49,761 nt of DNA, from NCBI GenBank assembly GCA_003221455.1, contig QHRX01000017.1:1-49761 (forward strand), given 5' to 3'. Source of the DNA: Candidatus Rokuibacteriota bacterium (lineage in GTDB: Bacteria > Methylomirabilota > Methylomirabilia > Rokubacteriales > CSP1-6). A program made the translations under genes and the position numbers. The number at the start of each line of letters is the position of its first letter. Positions within the stretch are counted from its first letter, which is position 1. The notes below the pieces were generated by a model. It had not been told where the DNA came from. It was given only the letters and a program-made list of their open reading frames with translations, and searched no databases. Of this stretch, positions 49,389-49,761 are shown piece by piece.

Positions 49389-49761
<373 letters not shown>

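Overview
This is a very GC-rich (about 70%) bacterial chromosome segment made almost entirely of closely packed single-copy housekeeping genes, most on the minus strand. I see no prophage, insertion sequence or CRISPR array. The gene content (LLM-class flavin oxidoreductases beside an alpha/beta hydrolase, an NtrBC pair, GatCAB, Tat, a selenocysteine system, a large membrane pyrophosphatase, LpxL-like and beta-barrel proteins) indicates a diderm, metabolically versatile soil or subsurface bacterium. My best guess is the Candidatus Rokubacteria/Methylomirabilota area. That is inference from style and should be tested with the 23S fragment at the right end.

Layout. 1-4.2 kb: start of an acetyl/propionyl-CoA synthetase, a zinc-ribbon/PCP_red protein, a secreted protein, HU, a D,D-carboxypeptidase, then a minus-strand pair of a thioredoxin-fold selenoprotein with in-frame UGA and a cupin, and a 52-aa SWIB-like protein. 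4.3-7.5 kb: two luciferase-like oxidoreductases around a hydrolase. 7.6-8.8 kb: an M23 peptidase. 8.9-11 kb: promoter, TPP riboswitch, thiC and a PPOX fragment. 11-14.5 kb: NtrC, NtrB, TsaD. 15-19 kb: CtpA, EnvC-like, FtsX, FtsE (septal cell-wall splitting). 19-24.9 kb: GatB, GatA, GatC, UvrD/PcrA and a secreted protein. 24.9-32.4 kb: GlmS, GlmU, RluD, LspA, IleS. 32.5-34.9 kb: a retropepsin-like protein, a GT-C glycosyltransferase and TatA. 34.9-39.6 kb: the selenocysteine locus, in transcription order selC (tRNA-Sec), DUF3105 protein, lipoprotein, a 92-aa protein, selA and selB, with selB carrying a one-base frameshift in this sequence. 39.8-44.7 kb: beta-barrel protein, LysM lytic transglycosylase, a strongly signalled small secreted protein, a secreted protein, an LpxL-like acyltransferase and DedA. 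44.7-47.2 kb: membrane pyrophosphatase. 47.3-49.1 kb: a 41-codon ORF that may end in Cys-Gly-Sec-Ser, YacG, a rhomboid protease and a site-2 protease. 49.2 kb to the end: 5S rRNA and the 3' end of 23S rRNA, both minus strand.

The main story is selenium. The window encodes tRNA-Sec, SelA and SelB, and at 3590-3955 a gene in which an in-frame UGA replaces the first cysteine of a CxxC redox motif (Sec-Pro-Ser-Cys). A 19-base hairpin follows it at SECIS distance. Conventional gene calling keeps only a 68-aa fragment. A second, weaker UGA candidate lies just upstream of yacG.

A second pattern is the frequent placement of a TAnnnT hexamer 6-9 bases before a start codon that lacks a Shine-Dalgarno sequence, at about eight genes on both strands. 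This suggests extensive leaderless transcription.
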